A stretch of 64,000 bases of DNA, taken from contig CATOUR010000062.1 in NCBI GenBank assembly GCA_951848785.1, positions 310,001 to 374,000 of the forward strand, written 5' to 3'. The translations under genes and the position numbers were made by a program. Below, piece by piece: positions 63,406 to 64,000 of this stretch. Every line of letters starts with the position of its first letter. Position 1 is the first letter of the stretch. A model generated the notes under the pieces. It did no database searches. It was not told the origin of the DNA and was given only the letters and a program-made list of their open reading frames with translations. The stretch comes from Callosobruchus maculatus (lineage: Eukaryota; Arthropoda; Insecta; Coleoptera; Chrysomelidae).

Positions 63406-64000
63406 TTGACGAAAATAAAAAATTTCAGATCTCTCGGGCTCGCGGGTGTACCTAAAAAAATCGAAAATCTTTATTTGGCTTTCTATTGAGATGACACCGC
63501 GCATTTCTGATAATTTCAAGGTGCTGATTACAAATCCACTTATATAGTCTTGAGTCTAAGTCTCGTTTAGCGAAAATAAAAAATTTCAGATCTCTCGGGC
63601 TCGCGGGTGTACCTGAAAAATCGAAAATCTTTATTTGGTTTTCTTTTGAGATGAAACCTAGCATTTCGGATAATTTCAAGGTGCTGATTACAAATCTAGT
63701 TGCAGTATTGAGTCGCAGTCTCGTTTGACGAAAATAAAAAATTTCTGATCTCTCGGGCTGGCGGGTGTACCTAAAAAAATCGAAAATCTTTATTTGGCTT
63801 TCTATTGATATGAAACCTAGCATTTCGGATAATTTCAAGGTGATGATTACAAATCCAGTCGCAGTTTGAGTCTAAGTCTCGTCCGACGAAAATAAAAAAT
63901 TCACATCTCTCAGGTTGGCGGGTGTACCTAAAAAATCGAAAATCTTTATTTGGCTTTCTATTGAGATGAAACCTAGCATTTCGAATAATTTCAAGGTGCT
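63406..64000 (-). repeat. Satellite array, about 3.7 units of about 159 bp, running off the window
   Basis: GAAAATAAAAAATTTCAGAT starts units at about 63411, 63572, 63730 and 63888 (periods 161, 158, 158). Each unit holds CTCTCGGGCTCGCGGGTGTA CC, AAAATCGAAAATCTTTATTT, GGCTTTCTATTGAGATG and AATTTCAAGGTGCTGATTAC AAAT. The reverse complement matches the 49050-49710 array motif for motif. The last unit is cut by the window end. A 128-codon minus frame through it is incidental. Confidence 0.92.

Noticed and set aside
63452..63838. 128-codon minus-strand frame
   Set aside because: It runs through the satellite units; the repeated peptide mirrors the DNA period.

Overview
This window looks like repeat-dense, AT-rich DNA from the nuclear genome of an arthropod, most likely an insect with a large genome. 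The evidence is the mixture of degenerate non-LTR retrotransposons (RTE-like, R1/LOA-like, I-like, Jockey/CR1-like and an R4/Dong-like element), Tc1/mariner-, pogo- and hAT-type DNA transposon remnants, a tRNA-derived SINE head, a 5S rRNA-derived sequence and spliced-gene signals. There is no bacterial or viral operon structure. I cannot fix the order (beetle, bug or other) from sequence alone. No intact host protein gene is visible. The best host-exon candidate is a short unrecognised exon near 4.2-4.5 kb.

Layout. 0-4 kb: a tandem array of long units joined by polypurine tracts, with an RTE fragment inside one unit, then a dispersed repeat that starts with CCCACACCGATA (called family P here; copies also near 17.7, 34 and 45.6 kb). 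4.7-5.3 kb: the tail of a retrotransposon. 7.9-8.6 kb: an internally deleted IS630/mariner-related (DUF4817-type) transposon bounded by CAGGGTG/CACCCTG. 9-17 kb: palindromic elements, MITEs, retrotransposon pieces and a duplicated THAP-like start. 17.7-24.8 kb: mostly AT-rich DNA with two foldback elements. 25-32 kb: a broken DDE transposase, a multi-layer foldback element, a 5S-like sequence, a hAT element with 8-bp target duplications and more palindromes. 32-40 kb: large palindromes, a hAT MITE and an RNase H fragment. 40-46 kb: a minisatellite, RTE and Tc1 fragments, and a 1.6-kb element with arrays of a TTGTAAAA-type motif and a spliced minus-strand gene remnant. 46-56 kb: an RT fragment, a satellite, a MITE, and a chimeric retroelement block present twice, one copy split by a 2.2-kb palindrome. 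57-64 kb: several retroelement ends, three serial Dong-like insertions in TAA-rich DNA, a pogo-like derivative and a satellite array running off the end.

The most interesting theme is a set of palindromic (foldback) elements with different bodies but the same ends (TACAGGGTG...CACCCTGTA, TA target). The ends match those of the transposase-bearing element at 7.9-8.6 kb. A paralogous empty site at 55.2 kb shows directly that the 51.07-53.27 kb palindrome inserted at a TA dinucleotide. The arms contain smaller units bounded by the same motif, which suggests modular growth. Whether one transposase family mobilises all of them is inference.
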